Positions 42,879 through 53,300 of a stretch of 64,000 nucleotides of DNA are shown here, piece after piece. The notes below the pieces were generated by a model that saw only the letters and a program-made list of their open reading frames with translations, was not told the DNA's origin and made no database searches. Each line of letters begins with the position of its first letter. Within the stretch, counting starts at the first letter, position 1. Location: NCBI GenBank assembly GCA_018806915.1, contig JAGKQI010000073.1:1426001-1490000 (forward strand), read 5' to 3'. The position numbers and the translations under genes were made by a program. Origin of the DNA: Phytophthora colocasiae (lineage: Eukaryota; Oomycota; Peronosporomycetes; Peronosporales; Peronosporaceae).

Positions 42879-43865
42879 ATGACACTTTGCCACTCGGTGT
42901 TTTTAACGCTGATTCTCTTCTTCTCAGCGGTCGAAGCCCATTGGGAAGCTTTTGCGGCCAGTTCCACCTCGGAATGCTGTAGTACGTGTATCGGGAAGAC
43001 GGCAGACGCCGCATACACGTACGACCCTGTGGTTTTCTCGCAATGTTCCAACGTCACCGGTGGCGTCTGTTGCTTCGACTGTGGCAGTTTAGGCGATCCG
43101 TTGTACGGAGATACGATCTCGTACGGTGACGACGGTGTGACCGCGGTAGTGAAGGCTGGCAATTACATTTCGTTCACGTGGACCGATGTGGTGAACGTCA
43201 CGTACATTTCCATCAAGACTGGGCAGAAGAAGACAGTCACTCCCACTGTATCGGACACGAAGGCGACGATGAAGTCCGACACATTCCTCATTTGTGCTAA
43301 AACGGCAGGCACCATCTACTTTCGAGGGTGGGGGACCGACACTTGTCGTGAAGCTTCTCAGGAACATTCTATCACGGTCGAAGCTAGTGACTCCAGTACG
43401 AATACGTGTAATGCTGATGATGTCGTAGTCACAGCGTCTTCAAGTACTGGAGGCTCGAGTTCCATTGCAAAAGATGATACAGTTGACAGTTGCAACCAGC
43501 AACGCGCCAGTGTGCAAGTGGTGGACGGCACCCAAACTTGTGTCTGTGTTTCGGATTGGACTAACCCGCCAGAGTGTGATCGGTGGCCGGTCTGGAAGTG
43601 GCTTGTCACGGTTGGAGGTGGAATTGCTGCCTTGTTTTCCATCATCATTTCTGTCCGAGCGTTCCTTGCTAGTCGCAAGAAGAAGATGGACGAGGAGTAC
43701 CGTGATAACCTGGCCCCCATGGGCAACAAGAGCGACGTCGAGACGCTGGAAGTTACCCCTGATAATGGATATCACGGAACCATGGCCCCGTACAAGTATG
43801 ACCCGGAGGCGGATCGCACCCCTGGAGGCACACGGAAGCCTGACGACCGCGAGTTCACGCTATGA
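42879..43865 (+). CDS. Secreted Cys-rich single-pass membrane protein, paralog 1
   Basis: 328 residues. A signal peptide (about 1-20, 'LTLILFFSAVEA') leads to an ectodomain with 'ECCSTCIGKT', 'GGVCCFDCGSLGDP' and a C...C pair near 'TCVCVSDWTNPPECD'. The 'CSNVTG' and 'NVTYIS' sites are possible N-glycosylation sites. A Ser/Thr-rich linker precedes 'WPVWKWLVTVGGG' and one membrane helix at about residues 242-262 ('IAALFSIIISVRAFL'). The short basic-then-acidic cytoplasmic tail ends in '..DREFTL'. I know no named domain for the ectodomain. Two close paralogs follow in tandem; all three are intronless. Likely a wall- or surface-associated receptor or adhesin, but the role is unknown. Confidence 0.85.
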   Translation: MTLCHSVFLTLILFFSAVEAHWEAFAASSTSECCSTCIGKTADAAYTYDPVVFSQCSNVTGGVCCFDCGSLGDPLYGDTISYGDDGVTAVVKAGNYISFTWTDVVNVTYISIKTGQKKTVTPTVSDTKATMKSDTFLICAKTAGTIYFRGWGTDTCREASQEHSITVEASDSSTNTCNADDVVVTASSSTGGSSSIAKDDTVDSCNQQRASVQVVDGTQTCVCVSDWTNPPECDRWPVWKWLVTVGGGIAALFSIIISVRAFLASRKKKMDEEYRDNLAPMGNKSDVETLEVTPDNGYHGTMAPYKYDPEADRTPGGTRKPDDREFTL

Positions 43866-44679
43866 GAACCTGTCAAGAGTTTGATCCAGACAAAATAACG
43901 TTATAGCGCGATACAAAATCGAGCGAACTAGTTAGTTTCCCAACCACTCAGTTTTGTACATGTACGTGGCTCATTTAAACATCGATGTGTTGTCGACGTG
44001 GTGGATATGATACTGTTCTACTGCCTACTGGTTGACAAAAAGCAGAGAGCCAGCCAGCATCGTCAAGTGATGTATATGTTACATGTACCTCCGTTCTTTT
44101 TGAGACCTCGTCACGATTGACAAGAGCTGTTGGTCATTTGCAACAATTGACAATAGAGAGCTCGCCGTCGACTCCTTTTGGAGGTGAATTGGCAACTTAT
44201 TGAAGCTATATCTTTGAAATCAAGTCCAATAACGTCTTCCGAAAGATTCCTCGCACGCAACTTGCCGATGATAGTTTTGATATCAAGATGTTGAGAAGAT
44301 TCTTCTTCAAGATCGCAATTTGCTCTCCAAGTGTAAGCAAATCTCATGAAGAAACCAAGTGATGAGCAAATTTATCCATGTCAAAGCAACTTTACCGTCT
44401 CCTTTTCATACTTTTCCCGTGCATCCAAGGCAACATCTTCTTAGTGAAAGATCGCTGTTCAAAATGCTCTTCCACGTTAAACCACGACACCACTCAAGTT
44501 TGATACTAACCAAACAACGACAAAAAGCGACAGCCTAATACACATGTCAGACATCGTCGTCACGCCACCTCCGCCTCTTTTATCCGGTGGAGTTTCGCAT
44601 TCGTGCATTCGTACACCGACAAGGGGCGAGAGTCTCCGTGCGGGGACCGCCATTCAGTTCAGTACCTAGACTTCCAAGC
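43866..44679. other. Intergenic between paralogs 1 and 2
   Basis: No gene is supported. It includes the upstream motif 'ccgcctcttttatcc' at 44,571-44,585 followed by 'gcattcgt' twice, resembling the initiator-like elements of oomycete promoters. Confidence 0.45.
44571..44585 (+). promoter_or_regulatory. Upstream motif shared by the paralogs (copy 2)
   Basis: 'ccgcctcttttatcc', followed within 20 bp by 'gcattcgtgcattcgtac'. Located about 95-110 bp before the ATG at 44,680. Confidence 0.45.
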
Positions 44680-45708
44680 ATGGTGAACGCAGTATTGACG
44701 CTCTACCTGGTCGTGTTGGCCTTGATACTCGAAGGCACTGCAGCCAATTGGCAAGCCTTCGCTGCCAGCTCCTCCTCCGAGTGTTGCAGCACTTGTATCG
44801 GTAAAACATCGGACGCTGCGTATTCGTACGACCCTGTGATCTTTAACCAGTGTTCGAACGTCACGGGTGGTGTCTGCTGCTTCGACTGTGGTAGTTTGGG
44901 CGATCCGACGTATGGAGATACCGTCTCGTACGCTTCCGACGGTGTGACGGCAGTGGTCAAGGCGGGGACGTATATTTCCTTCACATGGAGCGATGTAGCG
45001 AACGTCACGTACATTTCTCTCAAAACTGGACAGAAGAAGACGGTCACCCCAACGATTTCAGATGCCGCCGCTACTAAGAAGTCCAGCACGTTCATGATCT
45101 GTGCCAAATCTGCCGGTACCATATACTTCCGAGGCTGGGGATCCGATACTTGTCGTGAGGCATCCCAGGAGCATTCGATCACTGTGGAAGCAAGTGATTC
45201 AAGCACTGGTACTTGTGACGCGAAGGATACGAGTATTGTTAGTGATGATACGACTTCAACTTCGAAAGCCAGTGGTTCCAGCTCCAGTTCCGTTCCAGCT
45301 GACGATACAGTGGCGAGTTGCAATGCTCAAAGAGCGAGTGTGTTGGTGGTTGAAGGTACGCGCACTTGTGTGTGTGTTTCGGACTGGACGAACCCTCCAG
45401 AATGCGATCAATGGCCAGTGTGGAAATGGCTCGTGACTATCGGTGGTGGTGTGGCTGCTTTATTCTCCATTATTATCTCAGTGCGCGCCTTGCTCGCCAG
45501 TCTAAAGAAGAAGAAGGAGGAAGAAGAATACAGAAACAATGTGGGTCGGATCACGCCTAAAAGCGACGTCGCGACACTCGAGGTGACGCCCGACAGCAAA
45601 TATCACGGCAATAGCAACGCGATGATGGTCCCGACCCAATACGACCCGCAGACAGATCGTACATCTGGAGTTCCACGGAAGCCTGTCGACAACGAGTTCA
45701 CGCTGTAA
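44680..45708 (+). CDS. Secreted Cys-rich single-pass membrane protein, paralog 2
   Basis: 342 residues from the ATG at 44,680, chosen because it directly starts a signal peptide ('LTLYLVVLALILEGTAA'); the upstream in-frame extension has no ATG. The ectodomain is about 75-80% identical to paralog 1, with the same Cys pattern, both NVT sites and 'FRGWGSDTCREASQEHSITV'. The linker is longer and Ser-rich ('STSKASGSSSSSVPADD'). One helix ('VAALFSIIISVRALLA') and a tail ending '..VDNEFTL' follow. The tail shares 'KSDVATLEVTPDSKYH' with the others, suggesting a conserved cytoplasmic interaction surface. Confidence 0.85.
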   Translation: MVNAVLTLYLVVLALILEGTAANWQAFAASSSSECCSTCIGKTSDAAYSYDPVIFNQCSNVTGGVCCFDCGSLGDPTYGDTVSYASDGVTAVVKAGTYISFTWSDVANVTYISLKTGQKKTVTPTISDAAATKKSSTFMICAKSAGTIYFRGWGSDTCREASQEHSITVEASDSSTGTCDAKDTSIVSDDTTSTSKASGSSSSSVPADDTVASCNAQRASVLVVEGTRTCVCVSDWTNPPECDQWPVWKWLVTIGGGVAALFSIIISVRALLASLKKKKEEEEYRNNVGRITPKSDVATLEVTPDSKYHGNSNAMMVPTQYDPQTDRTSGVPRKPVDNEFTL

Positions 45709-46499
45709 GGAGGTCAGATGCCATTGATACAAGTACAATTTAAAGTGGAAGTGGCAAAACAGGAGAACTGCAATAAATGCCTGTGAATTATATCCCTCTT
45801 CCTGATCTATTCTACAAACTGAAGCTGTTTTTGCTGTATGACGTCGGACTGACGATGATCTGCGTGAATTGATACGATCGACAACTTATTAACAACAGAG
45901 AGATCTCGATGCTCAGGGAAAATCTTGAACAGATTTTTCATGAGTCAGACATTCTTAGTGTACATATACAAGTGCACGTATTGCAGTATTTCTGGTAACG
46001 TTATTTTATCACGTCAATTGCTCAATTATCCACGTGGAGATCACCAAAAGTTCGTTGGAAACAAGAGGGAGCAAGAACTTTGCCAACGGGTGAAGCACAT
46101 GTAGCCTACAGTACGGGTCTCCAACGTTTGAGTTTCATTCAATCGACTAAATCGCCAATTGTGGCAACAAGCGATACAAATCTCGGATCATTCGTCTACC
46201 AATGCTATCAAAGACCTTATTCCTTGCCAACACCGAAGATCGAGTACGAGTTACTCGTTCCCAGCTTGGACATTTCCACTGACCAACTGCGTTCCCCACC
46301 CTCAGGGAAAGACAAGCGATAGTCTGCCATCGCCTCCGGTGGAGACTTCACAGCAACCACCATCGTCCTTACGACAAGGGGACACCCGCCTCTCTTTATC
46401 CTGTCGTAGTGGTTTTGCATTCGTACACTCGTGCGCAAGTCCGTCGTGTATGTAATTGTGTCTGTGTGCCATTTCTCTACTTGCAACGCAGAAGGCAAA
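45709..46499. other. Intergenic between paralogs 2 and 3
   Basis: Short frames on both strands lack support. The upstream motif recurs at 46,386-46,401, followed by 'gcattcgtacac'. Confidence 0.45.
46386..46401 (+). promoter_or_regulatory. Upstream motif shared by the paralogs (copy 3)
   Basis: 'ccgcctctctttatcc', two bases longer than copy 2, about 100 bp before the ATG at 46,500. Confidence 0.45.
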
Positions 46500-47537
46500 A
46501 TGGCCCGATCGGTGTTGTTGGCGCTTTATCTCGTCGTGACTTTCGGTGTGGTGCAGGCCAACTTGGAGGCCAGTTCATCCTCCGAGTGCTGCAACACTTG
46601 TATCGGTAAAACGTCGTCCGTCCCGTACAACTACGATCCCGTTGTCTTCAATGAATGCACGAAAGTGACAGGAGGTGTATGCTGTTTCGACTGCGGGAGT
46701 TTAGGAGACCCGACGTATGGAGATTCCATTTCGTACGCAGACGACGGTGTCACTGCTGTAGTGAAAACGGGTTCCTACATTTCCTTCACGTGGAGTGGCG
46801 TGTCGAACGTCACGTATGTATCGCTCAAAACCGGCCAGAAGAAGACTGTTACCCCTACGAGTTCTGACACATCGGCGGAGAGCAAGTCGGATACGTTCCT
46901 GATCTGTGCGAAATCTGCCGGTACCATCTACTTCCGAGGCTGGGGCAGTGATAGCTGTCGTGAAGCTTCACCTGAGCACAAGGTGACCGTGGAGGCTGGA
47001 GATTCCGGCGATACTTGTGATGCCAGTGACGTCCAAGTGTCCACTACGCCTTCAAGTTCGGGTAGCACCGCAAAGTCTAAAGGTTCTAGTTCACTTCCGG
47101 CTGATGATACAGTGGACAGTTGCAACGAACAACGAGCGAGTGTCCAAGTTGTGGATGGTACGCAGACTTGTGTCTGTGTTTCGGACTGGACGAACCCTCC
47201 AGAATGCGATCGGTGGCCTGTGTGGAAGTGGCTCGTGACGATCGGAGGAGGTCTTGCTACACTGTTTTCCATTGCTCTGTCGGTACGTGCATTCGTGCAA
47301 AGCAAGAAGAAGAAAAAGGAGGAAGAAGAGAACTACCAGATGAATCTTAATGCCAAGAAGCATGAAGACGAACCGTATAAAGAGAACTTGGCTCCAATGG
47401 GAACGAAAAGCGACGTCGGGCCAATGGACTTGACCCCCGAAAGCGGATATCACAACGCAGCCATGACTCCGTCCAAGGAGGTGCAGCGTACACCTGGAGG
47501 CACCCGAAAGCCAGACGAACGCTTGTTCTCGCTTTGA
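46500..47537 (+). CDS. Secreted Cys-rich single-pass membrane protein, paralog 3
   Basis: 345 residues from the ATG at 46,500, which begins a signal peptide ('SVLLALYLVVTFGVVQA'). The ectodomain is a few residues shorter at the N-terminus but keeps 'ECCNTCIGKT', 'GGVCCFDCGSLGDPTYGDS' and the 'TCVCVSDWTNPPECD' block before the membrane helix. One upstream NVT site is changed ('CTKVTG'), so it has one fewer possible glycosylation site. The cytoplasmic tail is longer and more basic ('SKKKKKEEEENYQMNLNAKK') and ends '..DERLFSL'. It is the most divergent of the three. Confidence 0.85.
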   Translation: MARSVLLALYLVVTFGVVQANLEASSSSECCNTCIGKTSSVPYNYDPVVFNECTKVTGGVCCFDCGSLGDPTYGDSISYADDGVTAVVKTGSYISFTWSGVSNVTYVSLKTGQKKTVTPTSSDTSAESKSDTFLICAKSAGTIYFRGWGSDSCREASPEHKVTVEAGDSGDTCDASDVQVSTTPSSSGSTAKSKGSSSLPADDTVDSCNEQRASVQVVDGTQTCVCVSDWTNPPECDRWPVWKWLVTIGGGLATLFSIALSVRAFVQSKKKKKEEEENYQMNLNAKKHEDEPYKENLAPMGTKSDVGPMDLTPESGYHNAAMTPSKEVQRTPGGTRKPDERLFSL

Positions 47538-47715
47538 GTAGTGATTCCTTCAGTCAAATCAATTTATAGTGCGGCCAGTGCGTGCCAGCGCAACAAGTAA
47601 ACTCTCTCGAGCTTTTCTGTATGGTTATCTCTTTGAGTGAGTAGATAAAAAGAAACACAAGTTTGCAATCAAGTGTGTATTTACGCATTAGCTGTACCAT
47701 TCTCTGAGCTTCGAC

Positions 47716-48726
47716 TTAGAAGAAGGCGAAAGCGCTGACAATTGCCAACAGAGCGGTTGTTCCAGTTAATGCCGTTTGCACCGCAGAGTTGGGGTTCGAT
47801 CCGGACGCTGAAGCTGAGGTGGACGAGTCTCCTCGCAATGAATTCGCAGTGGATCCACCCGTGGACGAATCCCCAACGTCCAATGACGATGTCCCGGATG
47901 AAGAACCACCCAAAGAAGACACTGACGTTGAAGAACTACCCGTCAAGGATGACGAGGAACCTACTCCATTGGTTGACGAGCTTGAAGTGGTGCCAGTTGC
48001 ACTGTTCGAGGACCCTGTTGCTGAAGTACCAGTGCCAGAGCCGTTTGCGGCCGACCCAGACGTAGCTGTAGCACCACTCGTACCTGACGCATTCGAGCCA
48101 TTTGCACCCGTTGCAGTATCGTTTGTGCCTGACGCAGAGCCATTCGTACCCGACGTAGTAGCACCAGTTGAAGTTCCCGATGTTCCGGTAGTACCAGTGG
48201 CCCCTGTAGTAGTCCCCGTCGTCGAGGTACCAGTGCCCGTACTAGTTGATCCCGACGTTGTGCTTGTGCTTGAACCGTTGGCAGATCCTGACGTCGTTGT
48301 ACCCGTGGAAGTTGCTCCGGATGTCGTGCTCGTGGTTGACCCAGTTGCAGTCGACGACGGTTGTGCCGATGTTGCAGCCGATCCGGTCGTCGACGATCCC
48401 GGACAAACCATCGTCTCTCCACTGCACATTTGTCCACTGGAGCAGCTACTGAGTGTGTACTGGCAGCTTGTCGAGCAGAGTTGAGCGGTATTTGACGTAT
48501 CCGTCGTACACGAACAGCTCTGGCCACACTCAGACATGCTGAAGCCATCGCCCACTCGGTTGCAGAGAGCGTTGCAGTCTTCAGAGGTAGAAGCACCGCT
48601 GTTGACAGTACACACACGACGAGCGCAGTTGCCCTGCGTGGACTGGAGGAAACGCCCAGTTGAACTCTCCACTGGGACCGTCGCTAGCATCAAAAGACTC
48701 ACGATGACAGGGATCGCACGAACCAT
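47716..48726 (-). CDS. Secreted mucin-like Thr/Ser-rich protein with probable GPI anchor
   Basis: 336 residues from the ATG at 48,726, which begins a signal peptide ('IPVIVSLLMLATVPVES'). About 100 residues of Cys-rich sequence follow ('CARRVCTVNSG', 'CNALCNRVGDGFSMSECGQS', 'CSCTTDTS', 'QMCSGETMVCPG'), with roughly 14 cysteines. Then comes a long Thr/Ser/Gly repeat region suited to O-glycosylation. An 'LRGDSS' sequence lies near the C-terminus, and the last 20 residues ('LTGTTALLAIVSAFAFF' at the end) look like a GPI-anchor signal. It is probably a wall or surface mucin. It lies convergent to, and 180 bp from, paralog 3. I do not recognise the Cys-rich domain by name. Confidence 0.82.
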   Translation of the reverse strand: MVRAIPVIVSLLMLATVPVESSTGRFLQSTQGNCARRVCTVNSGASTSEDCNALCNRVGDGFSMSECGQSCSCTTDTSNTAQLCSTSCQYTLSSCSSGQMCSGETMVCPGSSTTGSAATSAQPSSTATGSTTSTTSGATSTGTTTSGSANGSSTSTTSGSTSTGTGTSTTGTTTGATGTTGTSGTSTGATTSGTNGSASGTNDTATGANGSNASGTSGATATSGSAANGSGTGTSATGSSNSATGTTSSSSTNGVGSSSSLTGSSSTSVSSLGGSSSGTSSLDVGDSSTGGSTANSLRGDSSTSASASGSNPNSAVQTALTGTTALLAIVSAFAFF

Positions 48727-50175
48727 TGTTGACTGCGAGAGAGGCTGACGAAGGTCTTGGGAGAAGAAGCTGGGTGTCAACTCCAGTAGGAATTGGAAAG
48801 TGAGAGAACAAAGGGCTCACAGCACGAGGGCAGAGCTGCCAGAGGGAAGGACGTCTCTGTTGAACGGCTGGATGCTGTTGCGGTAACTTGGTCGCATTTA
48901 AGCACATGTGATATCCTATGCCTCTTGATCAGATGCAGATGCTACCAAGTATGTGGGCTTTGGTTTGCCATGTGGCAATAGCACATTGTGGCTTACTAGT
49001 ATCAGATACGAAGGAAATACGATCGAGGTATATTTGATATCGCTGAAGAAACCATGTAGTTATTGCCCCTCACGCGCTAACATAGATGTTGTTGAAAAGC
49101 TTCCTTCTCGACGTGTATGGCAAGAGGTAACAGTTTGATTTTATCAAAAGGCACTACGCAACTCGATGAGGAGTCAGTCTATCTAAACTATGCATTCGGG
49201 AATACAGGTTTGGGCCAAATGATTTTCAAAGAGATAAAATGATTGACGAGAGGCCAACAACAAGACACGTGTGCTGTCCGGTGCAGGCTAGCTAGTGTAC
49301 ATTACGTGTATCAAGTTTCCATTCCTAGAAATGATACCCTGTGAGATAACATATATAGACTAACAATTGAAAAAGTATCGATCGTGAAAAGTCGATCCTG
49401 TAGCAAACACTTGATTGACATGCAACCGACGACATTACTACTTGTAGCTGTGGCAGGCAACAAGAGAGTTTGCTGATGTACCAATGTTGTTGTTCGTTGC
49501 GTAAGGAAGAATCATTTGGACAGCGTACACAATAAAAATATTCATACGAAGGTACACCCTGGTGTTTTTAAAAACTCCCTTGTGTAGGAAGCACAGTGTA
49601 AACCGTGGACATTTCACCGGCATTTTTAAAATGCACCTGAGTCTTTGCTTGCATTCGAAACTTGCGGTTGTGGCCGTCAATGACGGCCCGTCATAAACGC
49701 TGACACCTGCGACAAACGATAAGATGATGATGATCGGGATCCTTTGTTCTCGGACCTCTGGCAGGGGCGTTTCAACGCTGCGTGAGCTTCAAGCGGCATT
49801 TTTCTGATGATTTATTTTATCATTCACGAGCGCGTTCGGCTTCCAAAGGTGTTTAGCAGCTAGGAAAAATTCGCAAAGCAGTGCCAAAACCAATGCTGCC
49901 AACACCGTACAGTCGAAAAAACTAGCCAGTGCAGACATTAGGTCTCCGTTCACACATAAAAACTCTGCTTAAAACGATACCCCGTGTATTGCGATCCATA
50001 CATTTCCATTGAAGGTTATTTTTTGTAAGTAATTTAAATCTGGAAATTGATGATGCAAAATAATTGACATGGCCTATTTTATTATGGAAGATTCCTTTTA
50101 TCGACAGGCAATGCCCCCACACGATAAGGAGTGTTTGCTAAGGAGCAATAGCACTCTGATCTACAAAAGAAATAA
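48727..50175. other. Intergenic, no supported gene
   Basis: Only short unsupported frames are seen. It contains the promoter of the mucin-like gene on its left side and the insertion site of the Copia element on its right. Confidence 0.5.
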
Positions 50176-50180
50176 TACCA
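50176..50180. repeat. Copia target-site duplication, left
   Basis: 'tacca' directly before the 5' LTR; identical to 54,946-54,950. Confidence 0.9.
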
Positions 50181-50370
50181 TGTCGGAGTTCTAGAAGAAG
50201 ATTTGCTCCAATCTGCACGGACAGGACAGCAGCAACTCGCACAGCAGAGGATTCGTTTGGTGAGGCTTCGAGTGTTCTAGAATGGATCAATAGCTAGCGA
50301 GTAGGAGGAAGTCTTTACTAATATGATCACTTTTCATTTTGCATCGTCAAGAATACGCGCAATCGTTATT
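50181..50370 (+). repeat. Copia 5' LTR
   Basis: 190 bp, from 'tgtcggagtt' to 'aatcgttatt'. No difference from the 3' LTR was seen by eye. Confidence 0.93.
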
Positions 50371-50385
50371 GGTTATGAGCCCAAC
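50371..50385 (+). promoter_or_regulatory. Primer-binding site complementary to the tRNA-iMet anticodon arm
   Basis: 'ggttatgagccca' is complementary to the anticodon stem-loop of eukaryotic initiator tRNA-Met ('tgggctcataacc', with anticodon CAT), the same internal site used by Drosophila copia. Priming would therefore use a cleaved half-tRNA, not the 3' CCA end. The ATG inside it, at 50,375, is the first codon of the polyprotein. Confidence 0.75.
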
Positions 50386-53300
50386 AACGTCAGGTCCGAA
50401 CGACGTTCTTACGGACGAGAACTACTTCATGTGGGAATTCTGCGCCCGTATGGCGCTTGCGCGCAAGGACCTATTGGAGCACATTGAGGTGAAGTCAGAG
50501 TCGGCGGTGCAACGGGATGATCCCAGGTGGAAAGCCGAGGATATGAAGGCTCTGGCTGTGCTCGTGAAAATGCTCTCACCTACGTACCAGTCCATGGTTA
50601 GAGAGTGCAAGACGGCGAACGACGCGTGGGAGACGCTGAAGAACTTCTTCTCTAAGAAAAGTCTGCACAACCGAGTGCAACTCCGAAAGCAGTTACATGA
50701 GTTTTCGATGGAGAGCGGAGCAAACCTGATGGAGCACATGTTAAACTTTGATGAACTTTGCCTGAAACTTAGTGCTGCCGGCGACAACGTGAACGAGGAC
50801 GAGAAGATGGCTATTCTACTCGGCAGCCTCCCTTCTGAATACGATGCTATGGTACGCATCATTGAGACCCAGAGCGAGACGACACTACTGGATGCCAAGG
50901 AGATGCTCCGTCGCGAGTTTGAGACGCTGCAGAAGCGAGATCAGAAGGAGACAGCATTCAAGGCAACTGCACAACGTGGAGGTGGTCGTGGAGGATACCG
51001 TGGACGTGGACGCGGCCGTGGACGAGGCAGAGGCAGCAATCGCTGGAATGGCGGGAGGAACCACAGTACCTTCCCAGGAAAATGTTTTGAGTGCGGCCAG
51101 AATGGCCACAAACAAGTAGACTGCCCTATGAAGAAGACGCGAGATGATGGAGATGAGTTTGTGTTTTCCGCGACGTGTGATACATATACAACGTACAAAA
51201 CGTGGTTGCTGGATAGTGGCGCTAGTTGCCACATGACTGGTGAACGTGGCGATTTTGATGAATTTCGGGAGTTGGCGTCGCCGATTACAATTACAGTGGC
51301 GAGTGGAGAGCGTCTAGCTGCGAGGGAAGCGGAACGGTGCGATTTGCGCTTCAGAATGGGTCAAAAGTGAGTTTGACGGACGTGTTGTATGTCCCCATGC
51401 TGGATAGAAGACTCGTATCGGTGCCTGCATTGACTGCTCATGGCGTTCTGGTGCAGTTTGAACACGGCAAGGCCAAACTAGTGGTGAATGATAACGTGGT
51501 GGCTGTGATCCGGAAAGAAGGCAAGTTGTTTGCGTGGAATGTACAGCAAGAAAGACCAGAAGAAGCGCTCGAGGCGGTTGTGAAGCGAAAGAGTGAAGAT
51601 GATAGTGCGTTGTGGCACGCACGATTTGGTCACGTGTCCGACACCAAGATGAAATTGATTAGCGCTGCATGTGATGGTGTGCCGGAACTTCCCTGACAAA
51701 ATAACGGCATTTGTGAGGGTTGTGCCTGCGGGAAGATGTCGACAAGTCCATTTGTACACCGGTCTGGAAGTGAAGTGAAGACATCTCAGCCGTTCGAGAT
51801 CGTGCATTCCGACGTAATGGGCCCCATTAAGCCTGTGTCAAAGGTGGCGCTCGCTACATGCTCACTTTTATCGATGACTTCACGAGATTTGTTCACGTGT
51901 ACTTGATTCCCAACAAGTCTGTGGTATTTGACAAGTTCGAGGAGTATTTCGCGTTAGTGGCAACCCAATATGGACGACGAGTGAAGTGTTTAAGGAGTGA
52001 TAACGGTGGTGAGTACGTGAACAAGCGATTGAATTCGTTCTGCGTGAAGCACGGGATCGTTCATCAGACGACGGCACCGTACTCACCACAGCAAAATGGT
52101 CTTGCAGAACGTATGAACAGGACCGTCACGGAGATGGCGCGATCGATGCTGCACGGCATGCAAGTTGAGCGCAAGTGGTGGGGAGAAGCGATTATGACCG
52201 CGGTGCACATAGTCAACAGGATCCCGAATACGGCTCGACCTGGTATGAGTCCGTTTGAGGTTCTTACTGGATCCAAACCAGTGCTGGACTATGTGCGAGT
52301 GTTTGGTGCGAAAGGCTTCGTCCACATCGACAAGGTAAAGCGGACAAAACTGGATGCAAAGGCACACCGCTGTTTGTTTCTTGGTTATGCTGAAACTTCA
52401 AAGGCATATCGTGTGTGGGATCTAGATGATGATCGATTGGTGACATCGCGATCGGTTATATTGGACGAGCGTGCTGCTTCTGGATATCGCGACGTAATTC
52501 GTGTTGAAAGCCGTGAAAACGCCAAGTTGGTTAGTACCTATAATGATGATAATGATGTGGGCACGAAGCGCACTAATGATGACAATCCACTAACCCCAAG
52601 TGCTGAAGCCATGGAGATTGACGAGACAGCGGATGATGGCGCTGTGGACATGGAAATAGACCCAGTTCAATCCCGTGAGCAGCAAGTATCGGCAGTCATT
52701 CCGATTGAGGGGGAGAGACGAGAGATTCAAGGCATCGAAACTCCTGCTGTCATGCCACAACACCTGACGCATCGCGCCGATGAACGCACAAGTACTGCTA
52801 CCCTGTTACCAAGTGAGACGACTCGTCAAATAACTGCGAGTTCAGCTCCACGCGTTCCCCGTATCACGGCAACTTCTAGTGTTACTCAAATTCAACAAGC
52901 TACCCGCGATGAATCAGCTTTGGTCCCTCAAAACGCTCGCTACTTCACTGACTCAAGTGGTGATCAACTGGTCTTTAGTGGTGGATCTACGAAGCCTCAG
53001 TCACTTTCGTATACCGCTCCACGACTACTCACTAATGGTGATGATTCTGACATTGAATGTGGCGTACCATTGCTGTCAGACGCGCCTGCAATTACAACTC
53101 GGAGTGGAAGTGACATTGATGAGCCCGAACCTAAGCGGCAGCGCCTTGACGAGTATGAAATCGCGCTCTCGGCGACAGATGTACCGCAAAGTTATGCCGA
53201 AGCGATGTCGTCACCAGAATCGCAGCAGTGGAAAGAGGCAATCAGGCGAGAAATCCGAGCTCACATTAGAAATCACACGTGGGATGTGGTTCGCCGACCA

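Noticed and set aside
47789..48484. 231-codon plus-strand open frame rich in Val, Pro, Asp and Glu
   Set aside because: It is the antisense of the Thr/Ser/Gly-rich region of the mucin-like gene. Repetitive ACN/TCN/GGN codons on one strand give Val/Asp/Pro-rich open frames on the other. The minus frame has a signal peptide and GPI signal.
48620..48680. 'GRFLQ' just after the mucin-like signal peptide as a possible RxLR-type effector motif
   Set aside because: The motif is not RxLR, there is no dEER region, and the protein ends in a GPI-type signal. No RxLR or Crinkler effector gene was found in the window.
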